From positions 873,501-937,500 of the forward strand of contig NC_051107.1 in assembly GCF_901709675.1 (NCBI RefSeq): 64,000 nucleotides of DNA, given 5' to 3'. The stretch comes from Syngnathus acus. Lineage: Eukaryota > Chordata > Actinopteri > Syngnathiformes > Syngnathidae. A program made the translations under genes and the position numbers. The notes below the pieces were generated by a model. The model saw only the letters and a program-made list of their open reading frames with translations, was not told the DNA's origin and ran no database searches. Shown one piece after another: positions 25,154-38,900 of this stretch (position 1 is the first letter of the stretch; each line of letters opens with the position of its first letter).

Positions 25154-25221
25154 CCATTTATTTATTTATTATTTTATTCTTTTTTTTTTTTTCCAGCTTC
25201 TGAGGAAGGCAGGCTATAGGG

Positions 25222-25550
25222 CACAGGTGTCAAACTCAAGGCCCGGGGGCCAGATACGGCCCACCACATCATTTTATGTGGCCCGCGAAGACAAATTGTG
25301 CATCAAATTCGTGTGTCATTGCTAGAATTGCAAATTGTCTTCACTTTTAATAGTATCTTTTTTTTTTAAATATTTGACCAGTTTTTACTCGTCTGATTTG
25401 AAAATGAGTTATTTGTCAGTTTGTTTTGTAGCTTTTACTGTTTATAATATGAGGTGCTCATACATTTATTTGGTTGACAGTCATAATGGCCCTCCGAAAG
25501 AAGCTATGACTACAATGCGGCCCGCGAAAAAAACGAGTTTGACACCCCTG
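25222..25550 (+). mobile_element. Non-autonomous hAT element, family H1 copy 1
   Basis: It begins CACAGGTGTCAAACTC and ends GAGTTTGACACCCCTG, flanked by a perfect 8-bp duplication CTATAGGG (25214-25221, 25551-25558). It has the GGCCCGGGGGCCAGATACGG block at one end and GCGGCCCGCG at the other. At 329 bp there is no transposase. Four relatives are in the window. Confidence 0.85.
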
Positions 25551-25558
25551 CTATAGGG

Positions 25559-28068
25559 AGTAGCCGAAACATGTAAAGCAGGTAAAATCTTCCCTATCTG
25601 ACTAAAAGAATTGTTTAAAATAGTTAACTTAAAGAAGACAGTATGAACCCTCACAAATGAAATTGATTTGTTTGATTAATACGATAAAATATCCTCTATG
25701 GTTAGATTATTTTCACTAGACCTGTAAGAGAAACTAAAATCTGAAATACTTTGGTCGTAAATCAATAACTACTGGTGCTGTAGTGATTTTAAAACCTTGT
25801 ATAGGTTCATGGTCCATGATGGTCGTAAATTTGTTCACCTTTGAATTCCAAAACAATCAACAGACAAGCGTACACTTTAAGTTTCGTCACACTTTCCTCT
25901 GAAGCCACATTGCTACATCTGGTACGGTGTTTTTTTTTCAACTCGCCATTTTCACATTTATCCTTCCTGCCCAATTAAGTTCCTTGCTGCTCAACACTCC
26001 ATTTCAACTATCAAGCCTATGAACGTGATTTAGTAAATCATTCGGAGTCAAGGACGCGTTAAAAACAGCGGCGGGACAATAGACCCCGGGGTCAGATCCA
26101 TTTTCATTTGCCATCACATTTCATAGGCGACTCAATGCAGATAGATTGATTCAGCGCTCCCGCGCGCATTAGAGGAGACACGACACCTTAAAGGCACACA
26201 CACAAAGCAATACGTCTTCATAAAGTGTGTGTGCCAATGAAAATGTATGCAATGTATGTTCTTGCTGATGGCCAATAAAAGATCCAAAAGGCTTCATTGT
26301 AAATACAGTCAATCAAAGTGGGCTGTTTATTTCATTCCAGGCAGAAATTTAGAATTTCTTTGCTTCCCAGGTTAAGGGATTTAAACACGCTGAGTTGAGA
26401 TTATTCAAATAAAGTCCAGACAGTGACACATTGGAGGTGTGGGCTCAGTGAGACTAAATACGGGATTGTCTTTTACGACGTGCTCATTGAATCCGGGAAA
26501 ACAGCCTGATTGTGCCTCTTGGGATATTGTGCCAGTGAGCGTATTGCATCCATCTGCCTCATCACGACCCCCTCCAAAGATCCCCCTATCGCCTCCCTTG
26601 TTTGCCTCATTTCATCTCCAGGTGGGCCTCCTTACAGCCTGCTGCATGCATGTATTAGTGCGACCTTCAAATGTCTTTTAGTTTCCATAGCAGCCAGCTT
26701 GATGGACACTCAGCGTGTTCATTTGATGTGAATTCCATCTATTTAAAACATCTGTTCTTTCATAAAGGAACCAACAAGATGACGTAAAATGGCGGAGTGA
26801 TTTAAGACGTATGAACACAGATAAAGGTTGTATTGAATACTCTAGCGTGAGGTTGGCTCCTTTGTTCAGAATTTTCTCTCTGGATCCACGGGACCATACT
26901 GTAGCAAGATCCCAAGATAATCAGATCAGATATAGAAAGCAATTTTCCACGCTTTCTTGGGCTGCATTCAGGCTGTAGACATATCAGATTCCAATCCTCA
27001 AATCTGATATTTAGGATTGCACTGTTTTTAGCAAGTTTCCAAATCCGGCCCTGTTCAGAGTGATGTCTGACATCATACAATATATTTGCGACACTGGCAG
27101 CACATGAAAGACTTTTTATTGATGGACTTGTTTCGATACATACCCTCCATCTCCCCACAGACCATGCGTTTCCTCTTCTGTCCTAGGACTGTTGTTTTTA
27201 GTTTCAGTGTGATCCATGTTTTTACCGCTCCATAATTGGCAGTCTCTGGTCTGGCGCATTGGGTGTTGCGTGTGTTTGGAGCTGTTTATACTGAGACTCT
27301 GCGATATGAAACTACCACCCAAACGTGGTTTCCAGACACTTTCCAAAAATCGGATTCCACGAGGTTTGTGACTGTTCACACTCCAAAAAAAGCAATCCGG
27401 TTTTAATCTGAATGGGCTAAAAATTGGAATTTGGCTGGCAGTCTGAACAAAGGCTGTTTGACATCGGAGCATTGTTTCATTTAAGACATTCTGGAGACCC
27501 CTCAACTATAAGGACAATAGTATGGTGTAGAAGCGATGCCCTAATGGAATAAGGTCTCTAGAAGCTCTTAGTTTCATTGAATTCGTTCCAATGGGATGGA
27601 GTTTTTAACCCCTCTAAATGGACTGCCAAACTCAGTAAAGGTGGATTAAGCAGACATCATGCTCATTGAAATGAAACATCATGCTCATATGAAACTGATC
27701 AAAGTGAACAAACAATGTTTAGCAGTATTAATCCCCAAAACACAGGCAAGCTTCGACACAGACAGCGGCAGTGCACAGACGGGTGCTGGGATTAGATGTG
27801 CGAAGAGTCCGGGATCAGACAGACTCATCAGTGGATACGGATACTGGATTAAAACATATATACACAGTCCTTCCTGTTGACAACCCTTTAATATAGGTAG
27901 GAACTGCATTTTTGGCAGGATATTTATGTTCTGGAAATATGGAAGTCTTTGTCCAGACAATTTGACCAACATTTGGTTGAGGCAACGCTATCGAGGAGTC
28001 AGTCTGTCCCTGATTTATCCGCCGTCGAGTCTTTTTTTATTGAGATTCCAGTATTGGAATTGCCAATG
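25559..28068. other. Intergenic DNA
   Basis: AT-rich with short ORFs only. No gene, RNA or complete repeat recognised. Confidence 0.4.
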
Positions 28069-28076
28069 CTCTAGGA

Positions 28077-28388
28077 AATAGGTGTCAAACTCAAGGACCG
28101 GGGGCCAGATACGGCCCGCCACATCATTTTATGTGGCCCTCGAAGACAAATTATCTGCCGACGAAACATGTCAATACTGAAATTACAAATTGTCTTCACT
28201 TATATAAAATACAAATTTGCGAGCAATTTTTATTACCATCCAACTTTTCAAAATATTTTAACAATTTTGACTAGTCACCAGTTTGTTGTGAAGCCCATAC
28301 TGTAAATAACATAAGGCGTTAACAGTCATAATGGCCCTCTGAAGAAAAGTATGACTACAATGCGGCCCGCAACAAAAATGACACCCCT
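28077..28388 (+). mobile_element. Non-autonomous hAT element, family H1 copy 2
   Basis: Same family as 25222-25550 but more diverged. It is flanked by a perfect CTCTAGGA duplication (28069-28076, 28389-28396). Confidence 0.82.
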
Positions 28389-28396
28389 CTCTAGGA

Positions 28397-30218
28397 TATT
28401 AAAATATACCAACTTTGTGACAAAAACGTTGGGACATGAATGGCATGTGGTCTCTGTGTGTCTTTCATAGCCAAGCCAAAAATGCTGTCATGCAATAACA
28501 ATTGCCCATCTTACCATACAGACTGAGGCCACTGCATGAGCGTTAATAATGTAATCATCATCCGTCTATCACTTCAGGGAGAAAGGGACAAAATCAAGCC
28601 ACATCTGTAATACTTTTTATTTCATGATGTAAAGTTTTCTTACTATATATATTTTTTGATCGCACCCTGTTTCTACTTCCGTCTTCCCGGTCCCAAAATG
28701 ATGAGTATTCCCAAAGGCAACCTTTTAAATTTGTCTCGCTAAGTTTGAATGCGTGTGGATGAAGTGAGAATCCATCAGCTGACGCAAGATCCAGAAATCG
28801 CTGTCATATCCACACCCTAGGTAATTGTGTGGTTTTACTGTGTTTGGGAATTTGTGCTCTTCTGCAGCAGCGGCAGTAATGAAAGCAATTACTACAGCTT
28901 CAGCCAACATCTGGGGGCCTTTGTGTGGCGGCGACAAGATGGCCACACACAAGACACGTGAAAACCAACAAGATGGTTGTATCACAGCGTTATGGACATG
29001 AGTTTTTTTAAGCGATAAAGAGGACCTTTGATCATGTTATTTTCTTAAAGACTTTTTTTTTGTTTGCTGAGGAAAGTAACCGCTCAGCACAACAGATGCG
29101 TTCATTGCAGAGACGTAAACTGCTCTCCTGACGCTCGTTGAGTGATTCATCTTTGCACGGATTTGCACTTGGTGGGTGGCTGTGCTTATTGGCTGCTTTA
29201 TTATGTGATGATTTACAAGACAACTTACCTTTAGCAAAGTGGTTTAAAAGCTAGCATCTTCAGCATCTAGCATACAGTGAAGATCACACATCTCGACTTT
29301 GTAGAACTATCAAAGTGGTTATTTCAGAACGCTGTCTTGCAGAAAGTCTTCCTGGAAGTAAAGATGGGAAAATGAAGCTTCAAATTTGCTTCATGAACCA
29401 GTTTCATGTATTTGATGGCGCCTAGCTAATTCTTGAACTCCTTCGTTTCTCCATATAGTCTCCATATTTTCTTCCAACTGTCACATCCCGTTCGCTGTAC
29501 ACATTCATGGTTATGCTCATCCTTAAAGAATTGACTCCACCTGTGCTTTTGTAATGTGGTCCTTTAGCATAGGTTGACACCATGGTGATGTATAAGGATG
29601 AAGATGATGGTGAAGAAGGTGGGGGTCACAGCGGCTTATGTCAAGATGTTGCCACGGGGTGTAGGAGGCAAACAAAAATAGGTGCACCTTTTCTTGTTTT
29701 TGTGCAAAAATGTCAGCGTGAAAGCCTCCAGATAGGATTCAGGTGTCACATCTATTCAAAGCTTAAAAGCCATGTGACTTCTCATTTGGGGATTGCGCCA
29801 TTCCCTTGTGCTTTCTTCTCTCAGGGCCGTTCAGGCATTTTTGAATCCCGATCCATCCTCAGTTGTATGCAAAAATATATTTGCATGAAATACACGGGAA
29901 AGGTTTATATTTGGGTAGCGAGGATAGATTCATGGATCATGATGGTAGCTAGCAAATTGCTAACTTTCTACAAATTTATCAGCTTTTGCATGGCTGACGG
30001 CAAATGTTTCACAATGACATTGGTGTGATGTTTGTAAACACGCCATTTGACTTTGATCGATACACACTGCAGGGGTTGTTTGAGGTTGATGCAGAGCAAT
30101 GACGTATTAATACAACATGCACATGATGAGCCTATGAATGTCTCTTCTGTTGATGGCGACCATGTGAGCTCTCTCCGGCTCAGAATCAAAACATAGCCAT
30201 CTGTCACTCAGTGTAGTA
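28397..30218. other. Intergenic DNA with a MITE fragment
   Basis: A fragment of the TAGTGATGG MITE family lies at about 29364-29425 (GATGGGAAAATGAAGCTTCA and onward), without a matching right end. An ORF at 29582-30028 (148 codons) shows no recognisable domain. Confidence 0.4.
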
Positions 30219-30226
30219 TTTAAATG

Positions 30227-30448
30227 TAGTGATGGGGAAAATGAAGCTTCAAATTTCCTTCATGAACCAGTTATTGTATTTTTGGGGGTGGGCTCCTCAA
30301 GATGGTACTGGCACTCTCTGTTCAACATCAAAAGAACACTGACTTGCTATTTTTCAAACACCTTCATTTAAACCAACAGTGTGATCTAGGGAGTCAAAAA
30401 TACAACTGGTTCATAAAGCAAATTCGAAGCTTCATTTTCCCATCACTA
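30227..30448. mobile_element. Palindromic hAT-type MITE (TAGTGATGG family)
   Basis: Ends are TAGTGATGG and CCATCACTA with inverted GAAGCTTC-containing arms. Flanks are TTTAAATG and CTTAAATG, an 8-bp duplication with one change. Confidence 0.75.
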
Positions 30449-33400
30449 CTTAAATGTGAAAAGAATGATCTAGCTCTTTTAACAAATACTCATATTTGCC
30501 AATAGCGAACACTGGTCCCAACAAACAAAAACAGTTAAACAAAGGTCATCTGTCTCTATCATAGCAAACAAAATTTTAGCTCCAAACCGCCTGTGTTTGT
30601 GCTCAGACCTGTTGTACAGTCTGAGCTGTAAGAAGTGGGTCATCTCTCCACGGGATGACACAATAACAGAAATACATAAAGATAACTCACAATAGTCCCG
30701 CTGTCTGCCTGCACAAATATAATTACACAGCCGGCGGTCGGTGCACGCTTTTCCTGGCTGGGGAATGAACATCCCCTGATCACGCTGGTTTTTTGTTGTT
30801 GTCAAATGCAGAGATTAGGAGAGAAATGGCTTGTGAACACATTATTACTGTGAGGTGAGGATGGGGGGGTTGGAAAGCTGAGTTGAGCTTTTGTCTTTAT
30901 GGCCATTCTTGCATTGCAGACAGATACAGTGGTTCCTTCTTCAGCTAGAAGCTGTCTGCATACTCAGTTATCTAATTCCTCCAACGTATTAGCTTCCTCA
31001 TATCGGTCTTTAAAAAAAAAAAACGCTTGAAGGCATTCCTACTCGCCTCCTTGTGATCTGCCAAGCGCTGTCCTGTCCTCGCTGATGTCTCTTTGTGACG
31101 CATTCTGGCCTTCTATTCTTAGTATTGAGTGGCCTTCAGAAAGACCACAGAGGTGTCCCGCTAGGCGCCTGCCCGCACTTTTACATCTTCACAAGGCCAA
31201 ACGTGGCTTGAAAGGCTCCCCCGGGGCGACCTTCGGGATTAAAACCGCGGTGTGATGGATGGGGATTTGGGAGCATTTGTGTTGCTTTTCAGAAGCGTGC
31301 GGAAGACTTGGAAATAAATAAAGAGGAAATTAAGGCGGCTACCTGAAACAAAGACATCTCAGATTTGAAGATTATCAGTGTATTTAGACAATAACACAAT
31401 TTTGTGAGTTTGCTCATTTGTGGCCTAAATTCACAACACCAAAATAAGTTATACAGAAAGCGGATGGACAGACTGATGGACAGGCTTCTTGTGTACAATG
31501 ATGTCCGTCCAAATGCAGCATTAGGCCCATCGTGGCAGGACAATAGAGGCTGCATGTGGATGATTTAGTTTTTGGAACAATAGGCCGGCTAGTTGGTGAG
31601 GATTATAGGTCAGGAACAAAGGGGAAAAAAATAACACGAAAAAAACAAAATCCATGAAACTGGGATTATTTTGAGGAACACATGTTGCTTCAGGGCCTCT
31701 TTCTGACTGAGCATCTTTGCCCAGTCTGCCCCCCCCCCCCCCACACACCCATACTTTTCTACCCCACCACCGTCTATTCTCTTCAACTAACACACAAAGC
31801 GGCGCTTGGCAATGCACGAGCCAAACAAGTACGTGTCTTGTTGCCGACAGTTACGCAAAAGGACCAGGATTTGGCTACTTGTAGGTCATTGAGGACCCAT
31901 TGGAGATCTTCGACTAAGGTATCTATGGTGATGACAGTGAAAGAACATTTCTTCACATTAGGGAAAGGAGGTGTTGGGGGGGGCATGCTCCAAAGCCAAA
32001 ATGCGAGGCAGGTGTTCCTTTTTAGTCTTTTTTTTGGCGTGGTTTTGTTCTTTTACGAACAAAAGAAAATGCCTTTCGAAAGAGCGCCTTCCATGTTTGC
32101 ATCTTTTTTTCCATTTACTTGAATGTATTGCTGTTTGATAATCAGATTGTTATCAAGATTATTCCATCTTGAATTCAAATCATTTGTGCATTGAATCCTG
32201 ATTTAAATAGAGAAAATGTTTCTCCTGCATGACATCTGTTTTAGGCAGGCACACAAAACAAAATATTTTAAATCATGCAGTGAGCATAACAAATTCAAGT
32301 GTCCAGTGTCCACACAGGAGGAGAACATCTAATCTGTCATCCATTAGGGACGGTAAAAATAGTAAGTAATGTTCCCATTCGGCAAGGTGACGCAACCATG
32401 CTCTGTACAGGCACACCCTCATATGGTTAGACCTCTTAGTTTTTGTTTCGCACCAATTTTATATTTTTCCTCGATAAGCGTGATGATTCATACTATGGAG
32501 AGTATGAGGGCAAAGCTGTTTGTCTGTTGGGAGTGAATTTTATAATGTATTAAAAAATTTAAGTGAGAAATCATAATGATTGCAAGTGACAACTGTGATT
32601 TTAGATTTGTTATCAGATATGTGGCATACAAGAACTTTAAAGTTTTGATTGCAATGCCTTTTTTATATTCTTAAATGAGCAAACAACCTCACTATTTTTC
32701 CTTTTAGTGTGATTCCAGTGAGTGTTGATGTATACAACATCTTTTGCGCCATTAAGCCCTAAAACGAACACCATAAAAACTGGAGGCACAAACTCAGTGA
32801 GTGTCGTCTGACGTCGCTCAGATGCTAAGTATTGACATACGCTATTGATCTTTACTACAGCAATCCTCACTTGGTCCCTGAAATACAATGAGCCCTTTCA
32901 ATTTCCTGTCTGGAGAAAAGATGTGCAATGATTGGCTTTTGAGAAGAAAAAAACCCAAGTAGAAGTTAAATTATGAGCTGTAACATAAAAAAAATATAAT
33001 AGTCAAAATATTTGGCTGTGGCCTACAGTCAACCAACAGTACTTGAAAAGCTGGGTTAACACCTATGACACTCCGTCGTGTCAATAAACATTTTATGGGT
33101 GCGGCCAAAGATTTTGCTCAGCTAGGCACCAAACTGAGCGTAATAACCTGCAGTTATCTTAAACCATCTGATACTAAAATTAAAATGGTTCTTTTAAAGT
33201 TTAGAACCAGCGGACAGCAGGTAATGCCGTCCCTCCATTCCTTCCAAATGTAAACGTTAGAAGCATCTTCTTTACAGTAGAATAATATTAATGCAGTTTA
33301 TACATTGAAAATAGATTAAGATCACAAGGACATGGTTGGGAACAACACCTGTTACCTGTCCAAGTGTGGGGGAGGGGGTGATATTGCAGAGTGTAAATTT

Positions 33401-33799
33401 ACATAAGGTGATACAAGCTACAGATGTTACGTCATATTTTCCTGGATGGATTCCTGCCGCTAGCACTGCATACAGACTTACGTCATCAGGTTATACAGTA
33501 CACAGGAATTATTTGTCAGGCTATTTTAGGATTTAGAAATGCCAGGCTAAACGGAAACATATGGATAACGGGCCTGCCGATTGGGATTTTGCTTCACATG
33601 AGGTGATGTTGCGCAATGCAAGATGACTGTTTGGGAAAGGACCCGGACAGGCCGCATGTGTCAACGCTACATGACTCAATTATGATTCATACTGAAACTA
33701 ATGTGAAATCAAACTCAAAACATTCTTTAGGAAATATTACACAAATAGGGCCACATAGAAAAAAACAACTTAGTTTTATTGGAATAATCTTGTTTTTTG
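30449..33799. other. Intergenic DNA
   Basis: No gene recognised. A C-homopolymer lies at about 31730-31742. Short ORFs occur on both strands around it. Confidence 0.4.
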
Positions 33800-34079
33800 T
33801 AGGGATGCTCAATACATTTTTTTCTAGACCTGACCAGAGTACACAGGTCTTGATCAGTCACCAATAGCGATACCAAGAACTGATGCTACAAGTACTTTTG
33901 ATACATTTGAGATCTTTATATCCCAATAAATAAAATTCCTTGAATTTGCATGCAATTATTAGCAATTTTCTATAGTCCCGTTTAAAATTTCTAGTTCCTG
34001 ATCATAAAACGGCGATTATAGGGCGGATACTATATCGGCACTGATACTGATACCTTGTATCGGTACTTGCCCATCTCTA
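33800..34079. mobile_element. Diverged hAT-type MITE
   Basis: Ends are TAGGGATGCTC and GCCCATCTCTA. The interior carries the TATCGGCACTGATACTGATA-like motifs common in fish hAT MITEs. Flanks GTTTTTTG and GTTTATAG match at six of eight positions. Confidence 0.5.
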
Positions 34080-35634
34080 GTTTATAGTCATTACCAGATT
34101 GCTGGCTTTTGGAGAGTACAGTATTTTGAATCCCAGTTCAGCAGGTTATATAAATCATGCAAAGGAAAAGCTTCTGTTGTGTTCAACAATTATTGGGTAT
34201 TCTCGTGGAAGTGTGTGTGAACAACACCCCTATCTGACCAGTTTCCTGTCTCCACTTGAGCTTGTCCTCAAAGAGCCCCACTAACTTTGACAAGGCAATT
34301 TCCCCAAATGCATCTATTGCATTCACACGTGCATGGTGTTTTACTGCTTACTATACGGTAGGTGTCAGTCCCAGCAGTACTTCATTGCAAAGTAGTACCT
34401 CTACCAAGGAGTTTTTTACAAAATATTTTCAGACATGGACCAAGAAAATTGTATTCAATGTTGCGGATCCAGGATTATCATTCCGCAGTTGACAATAACA
34501 CGTAATCAGATTCATGCAGCTGTTGAAAGTGATGCATTCCTAAATGTTGTTCAATCCTGTAAAAGAGCTGATGAACAGTGACCTTTCTTTTTGGTTAAGA
34601 TGGATGACAGGCAGAAGCAAAAGGATGCTGCTGGAAAGCTTAGATGATGGGATAAGCTTCCTGATACTGTATATACTCCCACTCCCCTTCTTTTATCCGA
34701 TCATGGCACAAATAGGACAAAGAAGAAGAAGGAACATTTTCTTTATTGTTATTGAGGAGCATTTGGCCACAAATGGGATTACTGGCAAACCTTTGACTCA
34801 AAGTTGGCACAGGAGTGAGAATGTAAAGAAAGTTTGGCACACAGGGTGAGATAAAGGAGGCCTTGAGAGTGGGGGCCGAGCATTGTTGACGTGCAGTTTT
34901 GGTGTCTATGCCTCATTGTCTGCTCCATCTGTCTGGCTTTACCCCCCCACCAAGGCCTCAGCCTTCCTTCCCCCCTTTGCGAGCTCACACCCTCCATTGT
35001 AGCACGGTCAGTCACTCCCCTGCGGGCTGGCAGACGACCAGGAAGCTTCTAGCAACTGGTGGCTTTGTCCGTCTAGGATGTGAGCATCTGCTCACGAAAT
35101 AGGCACGCCACAAATTGGCGTCAGGGTTCATGTTGCGCTCAATTGTTGAGTTGTGTTTTCTTGGTTTCAGCTTGAAGACATTTTTTTTTTCAAGTTTTTG
35201 AAAGTTCACACATGTAGCAATCAATCTAACAAAAGAGAATGAAAGATTCCCTTGGTCGGGAGAGAAAAGTCAGATATTTGGCAACAACTATGTTGAGCTT
35301 GTTTGATTTCGAGAAAGAAATGGAAAAACACTCAGCTCCCATGCAGTCGGGTTTCGTGTGCACAACAAACACGATACTTATCACGCTCTCACTGAAAAAC
35401 AAGGTTATTGAAATCATTTGCTCACAACTAGGAGCCATGTAGACTACTGGTGTCAAATTCAAGACCAGAGGGCTTCATCCGGCTTGTGACATCATTTTAT
35501 TTGGCAAAGGCAAATCTTCATCAACTTCAAGTTTCGTTGTCTTCATTCTTAACAACATTGCGATATGAGATATTCCACTTCTGCTCTTTGATGTTTGAGT
35601 CTTTTTAATTGAGCTGAATTAAAATCACAGCGGC
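34080..35634. other. Intergenic DNA
   Basis: No gene or complete repeat recognised. Confidence 0.4.
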
Positions 35635-35850
35635 TCATGTTTGACATTTCCGACAAAGCCATGAATGTGCATTCCAAGTCCGTTTTGGCCCCAGTGGGTT
35701 ACGGATGAGTTTAAGCGGTGTGCCGCAGCTTTTATTTCTCGCCGCCGCAGTGCCAACACCCATGGATAAAACCAGAAACATGCCAACGGCGACCGAGCAA
35801 GTAAACAACATCAACGCACGAGTTTTCGCAGCAGAGCGAAGAGTCACAGC
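35635..35850 (-). other. Candidate small secreted-peptide ORF
   Basis: On the minus strand, in a locally CpG-rich patch, an ATG at about 35811 opens a frame starting MLFTCSVAVGMFLVLSMGVG. That is a good signal-peptide-like sequence followed by a short basic, cysteine-containing tail to the stop at 35635. The frame is also open upstream of the ATG. I do not recognise it and see no supporting splice sites or promoter. Confidence 0.2.
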
Positions 35851-35929
35851 ACCGCGACATTCCCGACCTTCGCTACAGCTTTTCCGTCCCACTGAGAGGC
35901 TCTTGTTGCTTTTTTGAGAGGTCAGCACT

Positions 35930-38900
35930 TCAACTGGCTTCTCACAGAAATGCTCTTAGGTTTTTTTTGTTTTTTTTTCCCCCTCACGTTTCCAAAACAA
36001 CTCTGGCTGTGGTGGAGAGCCATTAAGAAGCCAAAAGTGTTGTGTGCAGTGGGGGGTTGAGAAATATGTGAAAAGCAGGAGGGAAATTAGAAAAAAAAAG
36101 AAGCCTTGCAGATGTTTTCCATATGAGAGGTCTTACGGAGGTGTCTCTATCTACCCACTCGCTTTTAATTGCTTTTATGTTGTACACACAGGGAACTATT
36201 TATTTACTCGTCGTTATATTACGCTCCGTCCTTGAGTACAGCAGGCACGTACAGAAAACATTTGTCTCCGGAGCGATGTGTACAAGTCGTAATTTACCTC
36301 ACTCCCCCCTCCCGCTCCTTTGTCTGTGTGGTTCCAACTCTTCGGCACAAGTAGGCCAATATAGCGGTACACAGGAATGCACGGCATGGGTGGAACCCAC
36401 TGCCTGCCAAAAGTGGGTGGAGGTGTCGCGGCATGAATATCCCCTTCCATACCAGCCCCCAACCGTCGACAGCTGCGACGCAGTGCGGTTCTACCCGACT
36501 GCCGCATTGTCCGTATCATCTAAGTGAAATGTAGATTTTACATTTCTAAACCCTAATCTGGTTTTTGGAGCCAGTTAAAGATGTGAAAACGGTGGAAGCT
36601 ACGTTAGCTAGTACGTTAATATGAAACCCAGCCTCCTTGGCTGTCCAAATTGTATCAATAAACAAAAGAAAATGTGATTTTCACCAAGTTCTTGGTTCTT
36701 GTCTGAAGAGTTTGTTTTCATAGAACAGTTTGGATCGTCATATGAAGGCCGAAACCATTATTTGTCAACTTCCCTGCCAACTAATCAGCAGACCGTGATG
36801 TGCTGTACGTAGTTCCTCCCTACAACAACTACTCTGTACCAAAACAAAGATTCTAAATAAAAACATGTTTTTTAAATACTTTTCACTGGGGGTTGACTGT
36901 TTTTTTTCAACCATTCCCCACTTGTTTGTCTGATCTGATCTGTAGTGAGTAACGTATTAGTGCCATAGGGAAATGAGTTAGTTATTAAGATGCCACTTTA
37001 TGTAGGTCGTTCTGTTATCTATATTTCACTGCTTAACTCCCGGGGACAAAACAAGAGAGTTTGGAATGTGGTGTTCATGAATTAGTGGGATTAAACATCC
37101 AATTCAACACTATTTTTGTGCTAATGAGTGTGTTGACTTGTGTGTGTTCTTGTATGTACGTGTCTGTTAGGATGCTTTAGTAGACTAGCGTACCCGTTTA
37201 ACAGCGGCACAGTTTGTTCCCGACCCGTTTACACCTATATGTGTGTTCACTAACGTGTGCCTGCCGCAGACTGTTACATCTCAACTGTGGGTGTTTTGAT
37301 AGAGTTTGACAGTGTGTGTGTGTGCGCCCACAGATGTACTCATTGCGGGGAGGATGAGGACTACATTTTCCTGTCAGCTATCATCTTTCTTTTATAAACT
37401 TTCCCTTTTATGCGATGCGCCCACTCCCCCACTTCCTCTCGGCTCTTAAACGCTCTTGCTCGTCTCTCCAAATCCCCGATTCACTCTGTTCCGTTGCCTA
37501 CCGCGTTTTTTCCCTCCATTGTGCTGCTCTTGCCACAGTCTCATCGCTTCACATCGTCACAAACAGGAAACAGCTGAGGTGCTGCGTTCTCTTGACTTGC
37601 AAAGCGAATAAACCGCGAGAGACACGGTGCCGATTGTCACGTTGCAGATCGTCACGTTGTTAGAGGTTAGCGGGCTGTTTACAAGCAACAAGGGGATTTA
37701 AATGAACTCGTGCCTACAAGTGGAGCTCATCATGAGCAGGCCTGCGTTAGAAATTTACACAACAGTATTTTGCGGATGTAAAAATGTCCTGGCCTTGCTT
37801 CTGCCCCTGGGGAATACAGTATTTCCCCTATCAACTAACAGCCACAATGCAGAAGGCCTTCCAGCTGTGCCCGTCCGTACACCCAAAAGTTCACGATATT
37901 GACTGTGAGGTTCTTTTGAAATAAAAGGCTCCAACGAAATGAATTTGTGTAAGTGTGTGGCCCAGCTACATGCAAAGGGCCTCTTGCTGAACCTCAAGGG
38001 CGGGCTATATTTAGGAGTGTTTTGCTCAGCGAGTCCTTGAGAGCCTTCTGATTGGGAGAGGCTGGCCGCAAGAATATGTTGCCAGCGTGTCTGACCGCCA
38101 ACTTGCAGACCATATGTGGGAAAAGGCAAACGGACGTCGACGTGGTTAGCGCCATGGCTTATCATTAGCACATTGGTTGTCATACAAGAGTAAATGCGGG
38201 ACTGGGAAATTTGTTTTGTCGACAGAGACACTTTCGGTTAGGGTAACATCACGTCATTGACTTAGAGATCAAACAAGAAACCAACGGTGGGGTCGTAAAC
38301 AAGCAGTTGCGTATCTCTCTGTGAGGTTGAAATGGGAAACACATGGTTTCGCACTACCTGCTAAACAACTCTTGTACCAAGAAACAGACATGCTAGCAGA
38401 TGTTAGCTAGCTACCATATAAATTCATTCTGTCTAACAATGGACAAGTCTGACACTGACCAGACTCTCTGCCGTCAAGAGCATGGTCCAACAACACAAAT
38501 CTTTATTCTATACATAACACATTTGTTTGTGTCTTACCATTGTTAAAAGTTATGTTATTGCTATTTAGTGTCCTTCCATGAGGCTTACTGTGTACTACAT
38601 TGCACCGCTGTGATGTCACAAGTCTCGCCTATCTTCATTCAGGTGGTCATAACTAGCTAGACATCTGACTGCTATTTTTGAGTCGGAGCAAGAGGAGCCA
38701 AAGTGGCGTTATATGGGTTTTAAAAAAGCTAATAGCCAGCAGCGTGATTGATTTGTACAAATGCTGAATTCACTAAATCTTATTTTGTCAAATTACGGCA
38801 CAAAGTAAAACCATCTGATCCAGATATATTTTTGAGTAGCTGTATAGTCTTGCAAGTAGTAGAAGAATTGAAGTCTTCTTAAAAAAATATCTGGATGATA

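Noticed and set aside
37380-37680. Second solo LTR
   Set aside because: TATA-like and AATAAA-like boxes occur in order, but no inverted ends or 5-bp flanking repeat were found.
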